DNA of 64,000 bases from Algoriphagus aquimarinus (GCF_900112005.1 NZ_FOKK01000005.1:1-64000); one strand, 5' to 3'; positions 25,778 to 35,427 are shown, counted from the stretch's first letter. Notes: generated from the letters alone by a model not told the origin. Translations and numbers: made by a program.

Positions 25778-28555
25778 ATGGACCAAGACCCATACCAGAT
25801 TAAATCTACTCTTAAAACTTCTGAAGGAGATCATACCTTTTGGAGCTTGGAAAAGCTTGAAGCTTCAGGGCATCCTGTAAAGCATTTGCCTTTTTCTATC
25901 CGAATTTTATTGGAGAATGCGTTAAGGAGTTTTGATGATTTTGCGATTACAAAGGAGCATCTGCAGACCTTAATGAATTGGTCACCTAATCCTTCGGATA
26001 AAGATATTCCTTTTAAGCCCGCACGAGTGCTGATGCAGGATTTTACCGGTGTTCCGGCTGTAGTAGATATAGCTTCTTTACGTTCTGAAGCGCATCGAAA
26101 AGGTAAGGATGCAAGTACGATCAATCCACTTATTCCAGTAGATCTTGTGATCGATCACTCGGTGCAGGTAGATTACTTTGGAACAAATTATAGCTATCAA
26201 AAGAATGTAGAAAAGGAATATGAGCGAAATTCTGAGCGATACAAATTCCTCAAATGGGCTCAGAAGACCTTTAATAACTTCGCAGTGGTTCCTCCAGGAA
26301 TGGGTATATGCCACCAGGTAAATTTGGAATACCTAGCTCAGGGCGTGATCAAACGCGATGGTATGGTCTTTCCAGATACGCTAGTTGGTACAGATTCGCA
26401 CACACCGATGGTGAATGGGATCGGAGTAGTAGGCTGGGGAGTAGGAGGAATCGAAGCGGAAGCTGCAATTCTCGGTCAGCCAATTTACTTTATCATGCCA
26501 GAGGTAGTTGGATTGAAACTGACTGGTAAACTGCCAGCGGGAACCACAGCTACGGATATGGTTTTGACTATTACCGAGTTGCTTAGAAGGAATAGCGTAG
26601 TAGGGAAATTTGTGGAGGTATTTGGCCCAGGTCTGGACCACCTTTCAGTGCCTGATAGAGCTACGATTGCGAATATGTCCCCAGAGTTTGGTTGTACAGT
26701 GACGTATTTTCCAATTGATGACCGTACGCTGGACTACATGGGCAAGACCAATCGCTCCAAAGAGCAGATCAAATTGGTGGAGGATTATTGCAAGGCTAAT
26801 ATGCTTTGGAGAAAAGATGAGGATCTGATCAAGTATAGTTCTGTGGTGGAATTGGACTTGGGGACCGTAGAAGCTACTGTCTCTGGCCCAAAACGTCCTC
26901 AGGATAAAATTTTGGTGAGAGATTTTAAGCCAAAATTCGGTGAATTACTGGAGTCGGTTCACGGTCGTCAGTACATTCCCATTGATAAAAGAGAAGAGTT
27001 AGGTCGATTCCTGGAAGAAGGTGGTGGACAAACTGAAGATCAATCAGGAGTACAAGCTCCTGCTGAAACAGAGATAAAAACCAAGATTAAAAATGGTTTG
27101 AAGTCCGTTTCTGTCGATCTGCACAATGAGAAATTTGAGTTGTACGATGGTTCTATCGTCATAGCAGCGATCACTTCCTGTACGAACACTTCCAATCCTT
27201 CCGTAATGCTTGGAGCTGGCTTAGTGGCTAGGAAAGCGCGTGAATTGGGATTGGATGTGAAGCCCTGGGTGAAAACTTCTCTGGCACCAGGTTCCAAAGT
27301 GGTAACGGATTACCTAGAAAAGGCTGACTTGCTTGAGGACTTGGAGGCCTTGAAATTCCATACCGTCGGTTATGGCTGTACTTCCTGTATTGGTAACTCA
27401 GGCCCGCTTCCTAGGCACATTGCGCAAGCCGTTGAAGACAATGACTTGGTCGTGGCATCAGTGCTTTCTGGAAATAGAAACTTTGAAGCTCGGGTGCATC
27501 CACAAGTAAAAATGAATTACCTCATGTCACCTATGCTGGTGGTCGTATATGCCATCGCAGGTCGAGTAGATGTGGATTTGTATAACGAGCCAATCGGTTA
27601 TGATCCAAATCTCGAACCGGTATTTATGAAAGATATCTGGCCTACCGACGCGGAGATCGCCGAGGTAGCGAAAAAAGTCCTTACTCCAGATGATTATGAG
27701 AAAAGCTATGGAGAGATCTTCGAGGGCAATGATATCTGGAAAGAGTTGGAATCTGGAGAAGGAGAAATCTATCCTTGGGATGAAAGCAGTACCTACATCA
27801 AGGAAGCGCCATTCTTTAAGGATATTTCTACCGAAGTGCCAATCGCAAAAGACATTTTGAATGCGCGAGTTCTGTTGAAACTCGGTGATTCGATCACTAC
27901 GGATCATATTTCACCAGCGGGATCATTCAGGCCGGATTCTGCAGCAGGCAAATACCTGAATGGACGAGGAGTGGAGCGTCCGGACTTTAATTCCTACGGT
28001 TCGAGAAGAGGAAATGACGAGGTCATGGTTAGAGGTACTTTCGCCAATGTTCGTATCAAAAACCAATTGAGTACACAAGAGGGAGGTTTTACAACTTATA
28101 TTCCTAGCAATGAGGAAATGTCTGTATTCGAAGCTTCGGAGAAATATCAGGCAGCACATGTGCCTCTGGTAGTCTTGGCGGGCAAAGAATACGGTTCGGG
28201 ATCTTCCCGTGACTGGGCAGCAAAAGGCACAACCTTATTAGGAATCAAAGCTGTGATTGCAGAAAGCTATGAGCGTATTCACCGAAGCAATTTGGTGGGT
28301 ATGGGCGTCTTGCCACTTCAGTTCTTGCCAGGAGAAACTGCCGAGAGCTTGGGCTTAACAGGCAAAGAGGAATTCAGCATTGTTGGAATTGAATCAGGAT
28401 TGACTCCAGGTCAGAAATTCGAGGTGATTGTCACTTCTGACTCTCAGGAGAAGAAAATTCAAGTACAATCAAGATTGGATTCAGAAGTCGAGATTGCTTA
28501 CTACAAGCATGGCGGCATTTTGAATTACGTGCTGAGGGACTTCTTGAAGGAGTAG
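25778..28555 (+). CDS. acnA: Aconitate hydratase A
   Basis: A 925-residue AcnA/IRP-type aconitase that interconverts citrate and isocitrate in the TCA cycle using a [4Fe-4S] cluster. Cluster cysteines are in ITSCTNTSNPSVM and GYGCTSCIGNSG. The swivel domain has GDSITTDHISPAG and KEYGSGSSRDWAAKG with substrate-binding Ser/Arg residues. The start MDQDPYQIKSTL is consistent with homologues. It is flanked by the divergent EEP gene and a downstream terminator, so it is probably transcribed alone. Confidence 0.96.
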   Translation: MDQDPYQIKSTLKTSEGDHTFWSLEKLEASGHPVKHLPFSIRILLENALRSFDDFAITKEHLQTLMNWSPNPSDKDIPFKPARVLMQDFTGVPAVVDIASLRSEAHRKGKDASTINPLIPVDLVIDHSVQVDYFGTNYSYQKNVEKEYERNSERYKFLKWAQKTFNNFAVVPPGMGICHQVNLEYLAQGVIKRDGMVFPDTLVGTDSHTPMVNGIGVVGWGVGGIEAEAAILGQPIYFIMPEVVGLKLTGKLPAGTTATDMVLTITELLRRNSVVGKFVEVFGPGLDHLSVPDRATIANMSPEFGCTVTYFPIDDRTLDYMGKTNRSKEQIKLVEDYCKANMLWRKDEDLIKYSSVVELDLGTVEATVSGPKRPQDKILVRDFKPKFGELLESVHGRQYIPIDKREELGRFLEEGGGQTEDQSGVQAPAETEIKTKIKNGLKSVSVDLHNEKFELYDGSIVIAAITSCTNTSNPSVMLGAGLVARKARELGLDVKPWVKTSLAPGSKVVTDYLEKADLLEDLEALKFHTVGYGCTSCIGNSGPLPRHIAQAVEDNDLVVASVLSGNRNFEARVHPQVKMNYLMSPMLVVVYAIAGRVDVDLYNEPIGYDPNLEPVFMKDIWPTDAEIAEVAKKVLTPDDYEKSYGEIFEGNDIWKELESGEGEIYPWDESSTYIKEAPFFKDISTEVPIAKDILNARVLLKLGDSITTDHISPAGSFRPDSAAGKYLNGRGVERPDFNSYGSRRGNDEVMVRGTFANVRIKNQLSTQEGGFTTYIPSNEEMSVFEASEKYQAAHVPLVVLAGKEYGSGSSRDWAAKGTTLLGIKAVIAESYERIHRSNLVGMGVLPLQFLPGETAESLGLTGKEEFSIVGIESGLTPGQKFEVIVTSDSQEKKIQVQSRLDSEVEIAYYKHGGILNYVLRDFLKE

Positions 28556-28618
28556 GGGAGTTGGGTGTTTGATGTCATGTGATGGAAGTAGCTTTCCGCT
28601 AGAGTTGAGCGGTGAATA

Positions 28619-28671
28619 CGTCATTGCGAGGCACAGCCTGCCCCGATAAATCGGGGAAGCAATCTCATTGC
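28619..28671. repeat. CATTGCGAGG...CCCCGATAAATCGGGG dispersed-type repeat
   Basis: TCATTGCGAGGCACAG is followed by the palindrome CCCCGAT-AA-ATCGGGG (28641-28656) and GAAGCAATCTCATTG. The outer parts TCATTGCGAGG and CAATCTCATTG are imperfectly complementary. This form is familiar from intergenic DNA of many Bacteroidota; no coding function. Confidence 0.65.
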
Positions 28672-28707
28672 CTATTGTTTCGGTTTTTAATCTAGCCTTT
28701 AACTAAC

Positions 28708-28733
28708 AAAACCCGTCAGTAATGGCGGGTTTT
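28708..28733 (+). terminator. Terminator after acnA
   Basis: AAAACCCG / CGGGTTTT stem with a 10-base loop. The tail is short on T residues beyond the stem, but the A-rich left flank means it may also serve the convergent minus-strand gene. Confidence 0.7.
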
Positions 28734-28755
28734 GTTCTTTACCAAAGTCTAATTC

Positions 28756-29511
28756 TCAGCGATAGTTAATCCTTATTGGATATCTCAATACAGATGCTTT
28801 TGGATTGCCTTTGATGTCTAATGCTGGTTCGAATTTGAAATCATAAGCATTAAAAACATCTAAAACTTCTTTTGCCATATAATTAGGCGCTTCTCCATAA
28901 TTAAGGCATTCTATTTTTGTTACATCTCCTTTCTCATCAGTATGAATACCGACAAGCACAAAGCCAGATTCACGTTGTTTAGAATGTACATATCTTGAAT
29001 CAAAGAAATTTAAAAAATGTTTTCGGTCGGGAATAAAGCTGGGATTAAGCGGGTTGGTGGTGGAAATTATAGGTGTTTCTCTACCCACAATATCGAACCT
29101 GTACATCTTATTTCCGCTGTATTGTAACCTAGAAACCTCTTCCCCATTCTCAAAGAAAACTTCCATCCACATATCATTTTCCACATTTTTAAATCGTGTA
29201 GAAGTATGGTTAGAAAGCGAATCAAAATTTTGTGTTACGGCTTCAATGTATCCCAAATCAGGATTGTAGCTCTCTCTTGTTGTGCTTCTCAGCTGGTTGT
29301 CAAGTGTGTAAACCTTTTCAATCTTAACTTTATCAGGGGCATAAGTGACTATTTTATTATAGGTATGTACTTCCAACTTCTCTTTATCCAAGGGCCCTCT
29401 ATATTGATTCAATGCGATAATTTCTCTGTCTTGAGCAAAAAGGCTTAGGCTTAGAAAGGAGCTGAGAATAGTAAAGAGGATGGTTGTTCCTAATCTCATG
29501 GGAGTAATCAT
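28756..29511 (-). CDS. Exported TonB C-terminal-like protein, second of a tandem pair
   Basis: The 251-residue product has a signal peptide (ending about SLSLFAQD), a central region of about 120 residues shared with the gene upstream (TYNKIV, YNPDLGYIEAV, VEVFFENGEEVSRLQY-like), and a C-terminal TonB-like fold (SGFVLVGIHTDEKGDVTKIE, then FKFEPALDIKGNPK). The shared RFP/RIRINY-type ending is typical of these domains. It lacks the membrane anchor and Pro-rich linker of true TonB, so it is more likely a periplasmic protein. Function unknown. It starts 30 bases after its paralogue. Confidence 0.7.
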   Translation of the reverse strand: MITPMRLGTTILFTILSSFLSLSLFAQDREIIALNQYRGPLDKEKLEVHTYNKIVTYAPDKVKIEKVYTLDNQLRSTTRESYNPDLGYIEAVTQNFDSLSNHTSTRFKNVENDMWMEVFFENGEEVSRLQYSGNKMYRFDIVGRETPIISTTNPLNPSFIPDRKHFLNFFDSRYVHSKQRESGFVLVGIHTDEKGDVTKIECLNYGEAPNYMAKEVLDVFNAYDFKFEPALDIKGNPKASVLRYPIRINYR

Positions 29512-29541
29512 ACTTGAAATTCTTTACGATTTTTAAATGAT

Positions 29542-30306
29542 TTAGCTCAGTTTGAATCGTATGGGCACTCTTGCCATGGTGGATGTTTTATTTCCATAGA
29601 TGTCAATAGGCGCAATGAAACTTGGATTAAAAGCTTTTACAACACGTATAGCTTCATTAATCAATGGTTTGTAAAGTTCGTTCTTATTAAGGCAGGATAT
29701 TTCTGAAACTTCCCCTGCTTCATTGATGTCAAGCTTGAGAAGTACTGTTCCCATTTCTTTCCTTTCTCTTGCTTGTTGCGGGTACTTTAAGTTTTGAGCT
29801 AAAAACCTATTGTATTCACTCATCTCATAATTAGCCTGAAGCACCATTGGGTTCTTCTCGCTCTCAATAGTTGGCGTTTCAGACTCACCAAGATAAAATT
29901 TGTAAACTTGACCTGAGAAATATTCCAAGCGGGAAACCACCTTCTCCTCATCCAAGAAAACCCTTACAAAGCTGCCATTGTCCACGTTTTTAATTTCACT
30001 GGAAATTAAATTCTGTAGGGTGTCATACTTGGATATAATAGCCTCATTATACCCCAATTCCTCATTGTATTTCTCTTTGGTTTGACTAAAAAGTCGGTTT
30101 TTGAGATCGTATATTTTGGATATAGAGGAGCTGTCTGTTCCGGTTGTTATAATTTGATTGTATTTATGTGTTCCAAAGTTTTCATTAAGAACTGGAGTCA
30201 TTCCTCCATCTAACTTGATGATTACTCTTTCTTGGGCGATAAGGCTTTGCGTCACTAAAGACGTATAAAAGAACAGGCTTATTAGCACTTTACACTTGAA
30301 AACCAT
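29542..30306 (-). CDS. Exported TonB C-terminal-like protein, first of a tandem pair
   Basis: The 254-residue product has a signal peptide (ending near SLIAQER). Its middle part parallels the next gene (HKYNQIITTG, YNEELGYNEAIISKYD, DEEKVVSRLEYFSGQVYKF). The C-terminal TonB-like domain is clearest here: LKYPQQARERKEMGTVLLKL followed by DINEAGEVSEISCL. No N-terminal transmembrane anchor remains after signal cleavage. The pair arose by tandem duplication and has diverged strongly. They may be periplasmic adaptors; this is inference. Confidence 0.75.
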   Translation of the reverse strand: MVFKCKVLISLFFYTSLVTQSLIAQERVIIKLDGGMTPVLNENFGTHKYNQIITTGTDSSSISKIYDLKNRLFSQTKEKYNEELGYNEAIISKYDTLQNLISSEIKNVDNGSFVRVFLDEEKVVSRLEYFSGQVYKFYLGESETPTIESEKNPMVLQANYEMSEYNRFLAQNLKYPQQARERKEMGTVLLKLDINEAGEVSEISCLNKNELYKPLINEAIRVVKAFNPSFIAPIDIYGNKTSTMARVPIRFKLS

Positions 30307-30440
30307 GATTGGGCTTGAATAGTATGTTTCTCGAAACTAATTAATCTTTTTAAAACTTGAAATAGTTTTTCAGTATTCAAGCATTCAAGAGCGCTAATAG
30401 GCAAGAAGTATAAAAGCCTTTTATCCCTGAAGATAAACCT

Positions 30441-30448
30441 TATTTTTG
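30441..30448 (+). promoter_or_regulatory. -7 promoter box TATTTTTG of pgi
   Basis: TATTTTTG matches TAnnTTTG and lies 26 bases before the chosen ATG. The alternative GTG start at 30448 overlaps the box, which argues against it. Confidence 0.65.
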
Positions 30449-30474
30449 TGACTCATTCCTATCAAAACAAACCA

Positions 30475-32118
30475 ATGAACGCAATTAATCCTACGACCAC
30501 GCCAGCCTGGGCAAGATTACAGCAACTTGCTGAAGATACTAAAGACATGACCATTCTTTCTCAATTCGAGGAGCGGGAGCGCTTTGATAGATTGAGCATT
30601 ACGATGGAAGATATTCTGGTGGATTTTTCTAAAAATAGGCTGAATCCTGATATTCTGGATGCACTTTTTGATCTAGGGCGTGAGTGCAAACTGCATGTCG
30701 CAATCGAGGATATGTTTACAGGAAAGCCTATCAATGTCACCGAGGGAAGAGCTGTATTGCACACCGCGCTAAGAAATCCAGCTGATGAATCAGTCTATCT
30801 CGATGGACATAATATAGTGGAGGATATATCGGCAGTCTTGAAAAAGATGAAGGCTTTTGCAGACAAAATTCAAAATAAAGAGTGGGTAGGTTATACTGGA
30901 AAACCAATTAAATCACTCGTAAACATCGGTATCGGTGGATCTGATCTTGGTCCGGTGATGGTAACTGAGGCATTGAAGCCATTTAAGAATCCAGATATTG
31001 AAATCTACTTTGTGTCTAATGTGGATGGGACGCACATCGCAGAGACTTTGAAGAAGGTAGATCCTGAGACGACTTTGTTCTTTATCGCTTCCAAGACTTT
31101 CACTACACAGGAAACTATGACTAATGCGCATACGGCGCGTGATTGGTTCTTGGAGCATGCGAAAATTGATTCCGCTGTAGCCAAGCATTTCGTAGCGCTA
31201 TCTACCAATGCCAAGTCGGTAGCCGAATTTGGAATTGATACTGCCAATATGTTTGAGTTCTGGGACTGGGTAGGAGGTAGGTATTCTCTTTGGTCAGCTA
31301 TTGGTTTGCCGATTGCCTGCACCATAGGATTCGACAATTTTGAGAAACTACTTGCCGGTGCTCATGCGATGGATAAGCATTTCCGTAATTCTCAATTTGA
31401 TAGAAATATCCCGGTTGTCTTGGCGATGATTGGCATCTGGAATACCAATTTCCTTGGAGCAAGTTCTGAGGCAATCCTTCCGTACGATCAGTACATGCAT
31501 AGATTTGCAGCCTATTTCCAGCAGGGAAATATGGAAAGCAATGGCAAATACGTCAGCCGCTCCGGTGAAAAGGTGAATTATACTACTGGACCTATTATCT
31601 GGGGAGAACCTGGAACTAATGGACAACATGCTTTTTATCAATTGATCCACCAGGGCACACATTTGATTCCTTGTGACTTTATCGCTCCAGCGATTTCTCA
31701 TAATCCTATTGGAGATCATCATCAGAAGTTGCTCTCCAACTTCTTTGCGCAGACAGAAGCCCTAATGAAAGGAAAGTCTCTGGAAGATGTGAAAGTCGAA
31801 ATGAAAGCTGCGGGTAAGTCTGATGAGCAGATAGAGGAGATTGCTCCACATAGAGTTTTCGAAGGCAATCGACCTACCAATTCAATTTTGGTGAAGGAGA
31901 TTACACCATACACACTTGGTCAACTACTTGCGATGTACGAGCATAAAATCTTCGTGCAAGGAGTGGTTTGGGATATATTTAGCTTTGACCAATGGGGAGT
32001 GGAGCTAGGTAAGGTTTTGGCTTCTGGCATTCTTCCTGAGCTTCATGGCAACGAAGAAATCACTGCTCACGATGGATCTACGAATGGCTTGATCAATGCG
32101 TATAAGAAAATGAGATAA
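30475..32118 (+). CDS. pgi: Glucose-6-phosphate isomerase
   Basis: A 547-residue glycolytic isomerase that interconverts glucose 6-phosphate and fructose 6-phosphate. Signature segments are [57 protein letters not shown] and, near the C-terminus, [13 protein letters not shown]. The catalytic Glu region is [18 protein letters not shown]. The ATG at 30475 is preferred over an in-frame GTG at 30448 because a promoter box ends at that GTG. A terminator follows the gene. Confidence 0.96.
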   Translation: MNAINPTTTPAWARLQQLAEDTKDMTILSQFEERERFDRLSITMEDILVDFSKNRLNPDILDALFDLGRECKLHVAIEDMFTGKPINVTEGRAVLHTALRNPADESVYLDGHNIVEDISAVLKKMKAFADKIQNKEWVGYTGKPIKSLVNIGIGGSDLGPVMVTEALKPFKNPDIEIYFVSNVDGTHIAETLKKVDPETTLFFIASKTFTTQETMTNAHTARDWFLEHAKIDSAVAKHFVALSTNAKSVAEFGIDTANMFEFWDWVGGRYSLWSAIGLPIACTIGFDNFEKLLAGAHAMDKHFRNSQFDRNIPVVLAMIGIWNTNFLGASSEAILPYDQYMHRFAAYFQQGNMESNGKYVSRSGEKVNYTTGPIIWGEPGTNGQHAFYQLIHQGTHLIPCDFIAPAISHNPIGDHHQKLLSNFFAQTEALMKGKSLEDVKVEMKAAGKSDEQIEEIAPHRVFEGNRPTNSILVKEITPYTLGQLLAMYEHKIFVQGVVWDIFSFDQWGVELGKVLASGILPELHGNEEITAHDGSTNGLINAYKKMR

Positions 32119-32130
32119 CTCTCTCTGTTG

Positions 32131-32357
32131 TCTGTGGAGACACAGAACGAAGCAGGCGTAAAAATCAAAATCCCGACTTTGCAAAGAGTCGGGATTTTTT
32201 TTAGTCGTATGCCTTAGTACTAAATTGTCAGCGGGTTGCCTTATCAATCATTCTCGCAACCGTGGTCTGTGTCCTCACAGGCCACTAATTTCGCTGTATT
32301 ATGTGTCTCTACTGCCTACTGTTGTTTGTAATAATTCCGGTCTGTGAAGGCACAGAC
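32131..32357. repeat. Three TCTGTG-N4-CACAGA palindromes
   Basis: TCTGTG-GAGA-CACAGA at 32131-32146; GTGGTCTGTG-TCCT-CACAGGCCAC at 32262-32285 (10-bp arms, one G-U); GTCTGTG-AAGG-CACAGAC at 32340-32357 (7-bp perfect arms). All have 4-base loops of different sequence, so the stem is conserved rather than the loop. The first overlaps the leader of the pgi terminator. Confidence 0.8.
32167..32202 (+). terminator. Terminator after pgi
   Basis: Stem AATCCCGACT / AGTCGGGATT with an 8-base loop, followed by seven or more T residues. Confidence 0.93.
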
Positions 32358-32388
32358 AGGGGGAGAGGATAGCCGGTTGATTACTTTA

Positions 32389-32901
32389 TCAATCAGTCTC
32401 CATTTCCAACTTCCAATTGTATAAGATTTCAGTTTCTCCGATTTTAGTAAACTTGTTTTTTTCGAGCACTTTAAAAGATGCCGTGTTTGATTTCTCAGTA
32501 GAAGCAAGGATTGATTTTACTTGTGATTGGGTTTTAGCCCAAGTAATAATTCCAGCAACAATCTCTGTCATGTATCCTTTGCTCTGAAATTCCTCATACG
32601 TTCCATAACCAATTTCTATTTCACCCTCAGAGTTTGGCTCGCCAACTATACACAAGTCACCAATCATCTTATTCTCGGCTTTTGAAATAGCTGTCCAGAG
32701 AGTTGAATAGAGATAGTTTTTGCTTTCGTCGGCTACATTCGGAAGTATTGTTTGTTCAAATGCCTCCTTTAGTTCTGGCGAAATTGTTCTTGACGTTTCA
32801 TTCAAGTTAAGCTCCTGCTCGAGTGAGTTGTCACATTTTGTGTATTTCACCAGTTGATCATAGCTCAATGGCTTTATAATAAGCCTTTCTGTTTCTATCA
32901 T
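32389..32901 (-). CDS. GNAT-family N-acetyltransferase
   Basis: A 170-residue acetyltransferase of the RimJ/RimL-like group (Acetyltransf_3). It starts MIETERLIIKPLSYDQLVKY, a typical opening. The core has MIGDLCIVGEP, EIEIGYGTYEEFQSKGYMTE (motif A with the acetyl-CoA pyrophosphate loop) and SILASTEKSNTASFKVLEKN, the motif B end. The substrate is unknown; relatives acetylate ribosomal protein N-termini or small molecules. It is a single gene between repeat-rich gaps. Confidence 0.9.
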   Translation of the reverse strand: MIETERLIIKPLSYDQLVKYTKCDNSLEQELNLNETSRTISPELKEAFEQTILPNVADESKNYLYSTLWTAISKAENKMIGDLCIVGEPNSEGEIEIGYGTYEEFQSKGYMTEIVAGIITWAKTQSQVKSILASTEKSNTASFKVLEKNKFTKIGETEILYNWKLEMETD

Positions 32902-33030
32902 TTTGATTGTTTTTTTCTCAATTGTAAGCTGTTACAGATTTGAGAGGAGGAATGTCGATGAGTTTCAACAAGTTTAATCAAATCTTTGAAGCCATGTTCA
33001 GAGTCATTTTAAATCCCTGTTTTTTTCAAA

Positions 33031-33066
33031 AAAAAACCGCGCCGAAATTAATCGAAGCGGTTTTTA
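33031..33066 (-). terminator. Terminator of sucD
   Basis: On the minus strand AAAACCGC pairs with GCGGTTTT across a loop with an inner CGA/TCG pair, then runs into T residues, about 40 bases after the sucD stop. The plus side also has flanking T residues. Confidence 0.8.
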
Positions 33067-33067
33067 A

Positions 33068-33096
33068 ACACCCGACATCTAGCATCGGGCATCTAA
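33068..33096. repeat. CCCGACATCTAGCATCGGGCATC repeat (second copy of the CATCGGACATC family)
   Basis: ACACCCGACATCTAGC followed by ATCGGGCATCTAAC. Its minus strand shares CCGATGCT and GGGTGTTTA with the element before hisH (1799-1849). It sits between the sucD stop and its terminator. Confidence 0.55.
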
Positions 33097-33102
33097 CAAT
33101 TA

Positions 33103-33984
33103 TTACGCATTCACGCCCAAGACTTTTGCCATGGTAGCTCCGATCTCCGCTGGAGAATCTACTACGTGAATTCCATTTTCTCTCATGATTCTCATTTTGG
33201 CAGCAGCAGTATCATCAGCTCCACCGATGATAGCACCAGCGTGACCCATTCTACGTCCAGCAGGAGCAGTTTGACCAGCGATGAATCCTACTACAGGCTT
33301 TCTGTTACCAGTTTCTTTGATCCACTTAGCTGCTTCAGCTTCGTAGTTACCACCGATCTCACCGATCATCACGATCGCGTCAGTATCTGGATCTTCCATT
33401 AGCAATTGTACAGCTTGCTTAGTAGATGTTCCGATGATAGGATCTCCACCGATTCCGATTGCAGTAGAAACTCCCAAGCCAGCTTTTGCTACTTGATCAG
33501 CTGCCTCGTAAGTCAACGTTCCGGACTTAGATACGATACCGATTCTACCTGATTTGAATACGAAACCTGGCATGATACCAACCTTAGCTTCACCTGGAGT
33601 GATTACTCCTGGGCAGTTAGGGCCAATAAGCGTTGCGCCTCTTTCGATAATATATGGCTTAGCTTTCATCATATCAGCTACAGGAATACCTTCAGTGATA
33701 GCGATGATTACTTTGATGCCAGCATCAGCAGCTTCCATGATCGCGTCAGCAGCAAAAGCTGGTGGTACGAAAATGATAGATGTGTCTGCACCAGTTTTTT
33801 GAACTGCTTCTTCTACAGAATTGAATACAGGCTTCTCCAAATGAGTCGAGCCTCCTTTACCAGGAGTTACACCGCCGACTACGTTTGTACCGTATTCGAT
33901 CATTTGCTGTGCGTGGAAAGAACCTTCAGACCCGGTGAAACCTTGTACGATCACCTTGGAATTTTTATTTACTAGTACACTCAT
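33103..33984 (-). CDS. sucD: Succinate-CoA ligase, alpha subunit
   Basis: This subunit, with SucC, couples succinyl-CoA cleavage to ATP or GTP formation in the TCA cycle. It has 293 residues. The CoA-binding Rossmann domain has [16 protein letters not shown]. The phosphohistidine loop is in [13 protein letters not shown] (His within the GHAGA motif), and [14 protein letters not shown] is standard. The start is set at [10 protein letters not shown]; an in-frame extension to 34008 would start inside the TATTTTTG promoter box. SucC is not in the window, so the two subunit genes are unlinked here. Confidence 0.96.
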   Translation of the reverse strand: MSVLVNKNSKVIVQGFTGSEGSFHAQQMIEYGTNVVGGVTPGKGGSTHLEKPVFNSVEEAVQKTGADTSIIFVPPAFAADAIMEAADAGIKVIIAITEGIPVADMMKAKPYIIERGATLIGPNCPGVITPGEAKVGIMPGFVFKSGRIGIVSKSGTLTYEAADQVAKAGLGVSTAIGIGGDPIIGTSTKQAVQLLMEDPDTDAIVMIGEIGGNYEAEAAKWIKETGNRKPVVGFIAGQTAPAGRRMGHAGAIIGGADDTAAAKMRIMRENGIHVVDSPAEIGATMAKVLGVNA

Positions 33985-34007
33985 GATGCGATTTCTATAG
34001 TTTGGCA

Positions 34008-34015
34008 CAAAAATA
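34008..34015 (-). promoter_or_regulatory. -7 promoter box TATTTTTG of sucD
   Basis: Minus-strand TATTTTTG matches TAnnTTTG, 23 bases before the chosen sucD start. Confidence 0.65.
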
Positions 34016-34089
34016 TAATAAACCCACCACCCACAAAAGAAAAGAAGAACAATATGCAGGGAATTCGACTATTCTTTGATAATGACTGC

Positions 34090-34150
34090 ATTCTCATGAA
34101 GGGCGGTAAATGAGAATAATAGAGTGGGGTAGATGAAAAGCTGCCCCACT
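34090..34150. promoter_or_regulatory. Two hairpins between sucD and the histidine kinase operon
   Basis: ATTCTCAT / ATGAGAAT (34090-34097, 34110-34117) and AGTGGGG / CCCCACT (34123-34129, 34144-34150) lie in tandem in the divergent gap. Neither is followed by a long T-run in either direction, so they may be operator or leader structures. Role unknown. Confidence 0.4.
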
Positions 34151-34249
34151 TTCATTCCTTTTGTAAAGCAATTGACCTGTTTCGGCTTGCCAGACGCATA
34201 TTTTTTATATTTTCGACTATAATTAGATTTATCACATTCATTTTGATCT

Positions 34250-35425
34250 ATGTTTAGCCTTAAAATTCTCATCGTTGAAGATGACGCAGTGTCAGCACTT
34301 TTGCTTCAGCGAGCCCTCGAGAAAAACAGACACGAAATTCTTGGAATAGCAGATTCTGGAGAAAAAGCACTTGAGATTTTGTCTGAAAATTACGCCGATA
34401 TGGTGATGATGGATATCAATTTGTCCGGTGAATTGGATGGGATAAAAACCACCGAAATCATCAATGAGAAATATGATATCCCTGTGGTCTATCTAAGTGC
34501 AAGTTCTGATGCTGAGACGCTTAACAAGGTTGTTGGGACCAATCCTAGTGCTTATGTCATCAAGCCATTCAATATTCGAGAGCTGAACATGGTGATCGAA
34601 TTGGCGATCTATAAGGACCGGAAGGAAAAGGAACTTCAGAAGCTCAATAATGAACTCGAAGAAAAAGTAGAACAGCGTACAATTGAGCTATATAACGCCA
34701 ATAGGGAGCTTACCAAAGCACTGGAAAAGGAAAGGGAAATCAATGAATTGAAGTCTAGAATTGTGTTGAATGTCTCTCATGGATTCAAAACACCCCTGAC
34801 TTCTATCTTGAGCTCAGCCCAATTGCTTCAGATCTATGCGGAAAAAGATCATCCTTTTAAGCCGAAGATTACAAAGCATGCTTTTAAGATCGAGAATTCT
34901 GTGAGAGCATTGAATAATCTGCTGACCAGCGTACTGTTTTTTGGGAAAGCGGATGCAGATAAGATTGAGTTCAAGCCTAAAAAGATGTTCCTAGGAGCTT
35001 TCGTCAAAGAGGTGCTGGATACAGTAAAAGCAGGAATGGAAAATGAGGTGACAATCAAATCTGAATTGATCAATCTTCCCAAAGTGATTACCTCAGATCC
35101 TGAACTTTTATATCAGATTTTCGAAAACCTTCTGTCCAATAGTGTGAAATATTCTAAGGATGGGCAAGAAGTGAATTTCAAGCTGGAATTTAAGGATAGC
35201 AAGCTTATAGGTGTAGTTGAGGATTCCGGTATCGGTATTCCAGTTTCCGAGCAAAGCCAGCTATTTGATCGCTTTTTCCGTGCCAAGAATGTGGGAATTG
35301 TAGAAGGCTCTGGATTAGGTCTTTCTATAGTGAAAAAATGCATGGACGTATTGAAGGGCGAAATTACCTTTGAAAGTAGCTCTAAGAATGGTACTACATT
35401 TAAAGTAGAAATCCCGGTACGTTAA
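34250..35425 (+). CDS. Receiver domain / histidine kinase fusion
   Basis: A 391-residue soluble two-component protein. Residues 4-122 form a receiver (EDD at 10-12, phosphoacceptor Asp55 in MMDINLSG, Lys105 in IKPF). A coiled-coil linker (125-170) leads to a HisKA domain with His177 in NVSHGFKTPL and a HATPase domain with NLLSNSVKYS, DSGIGIP and GSGLGLSIVKK. There are no membrane or sensor domains, so the input must come through the receiver from another kinase or a partner. It starts the operon; the ABC ATPase begins two bases after its stop, suggesting that it controls or responds to that transporter. Confidence 0.9.
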   Translation: MFSLKILIVEDDAVSALLLQRALEKNRHEILGIADSGEKALEILSENYADMVMMDINLSGELDGIKTTEIINEKYDIPVVYLSASSDAETLNKVVGTNPSAYVIKPFNIRELNMVIELAIYKDRKEKELQKLNNELEEKVEQRTIELYNANRELTKALEKEREINELKSRIVLNVSHGFKTPLTSILSSAQLLQIYAEKDHPFKPKITKHAFKIENSVRALNNLLTSVLFFGKADADKIEFKPKKMFLGAFVKEVLDTVKAGMENEVTIKSELINLPKVITSDPELLYQIFENLLSNSVKYSKDGQEVNFKLEFKDSKLIGVVEDSGIGIPVSEQSQLFDRFFRAKNVGIVEGSGLGLSIVKKCMDVLKGEITFESSSKNGTTFKVEIPVR

Positions 35426-35427
35426 TT

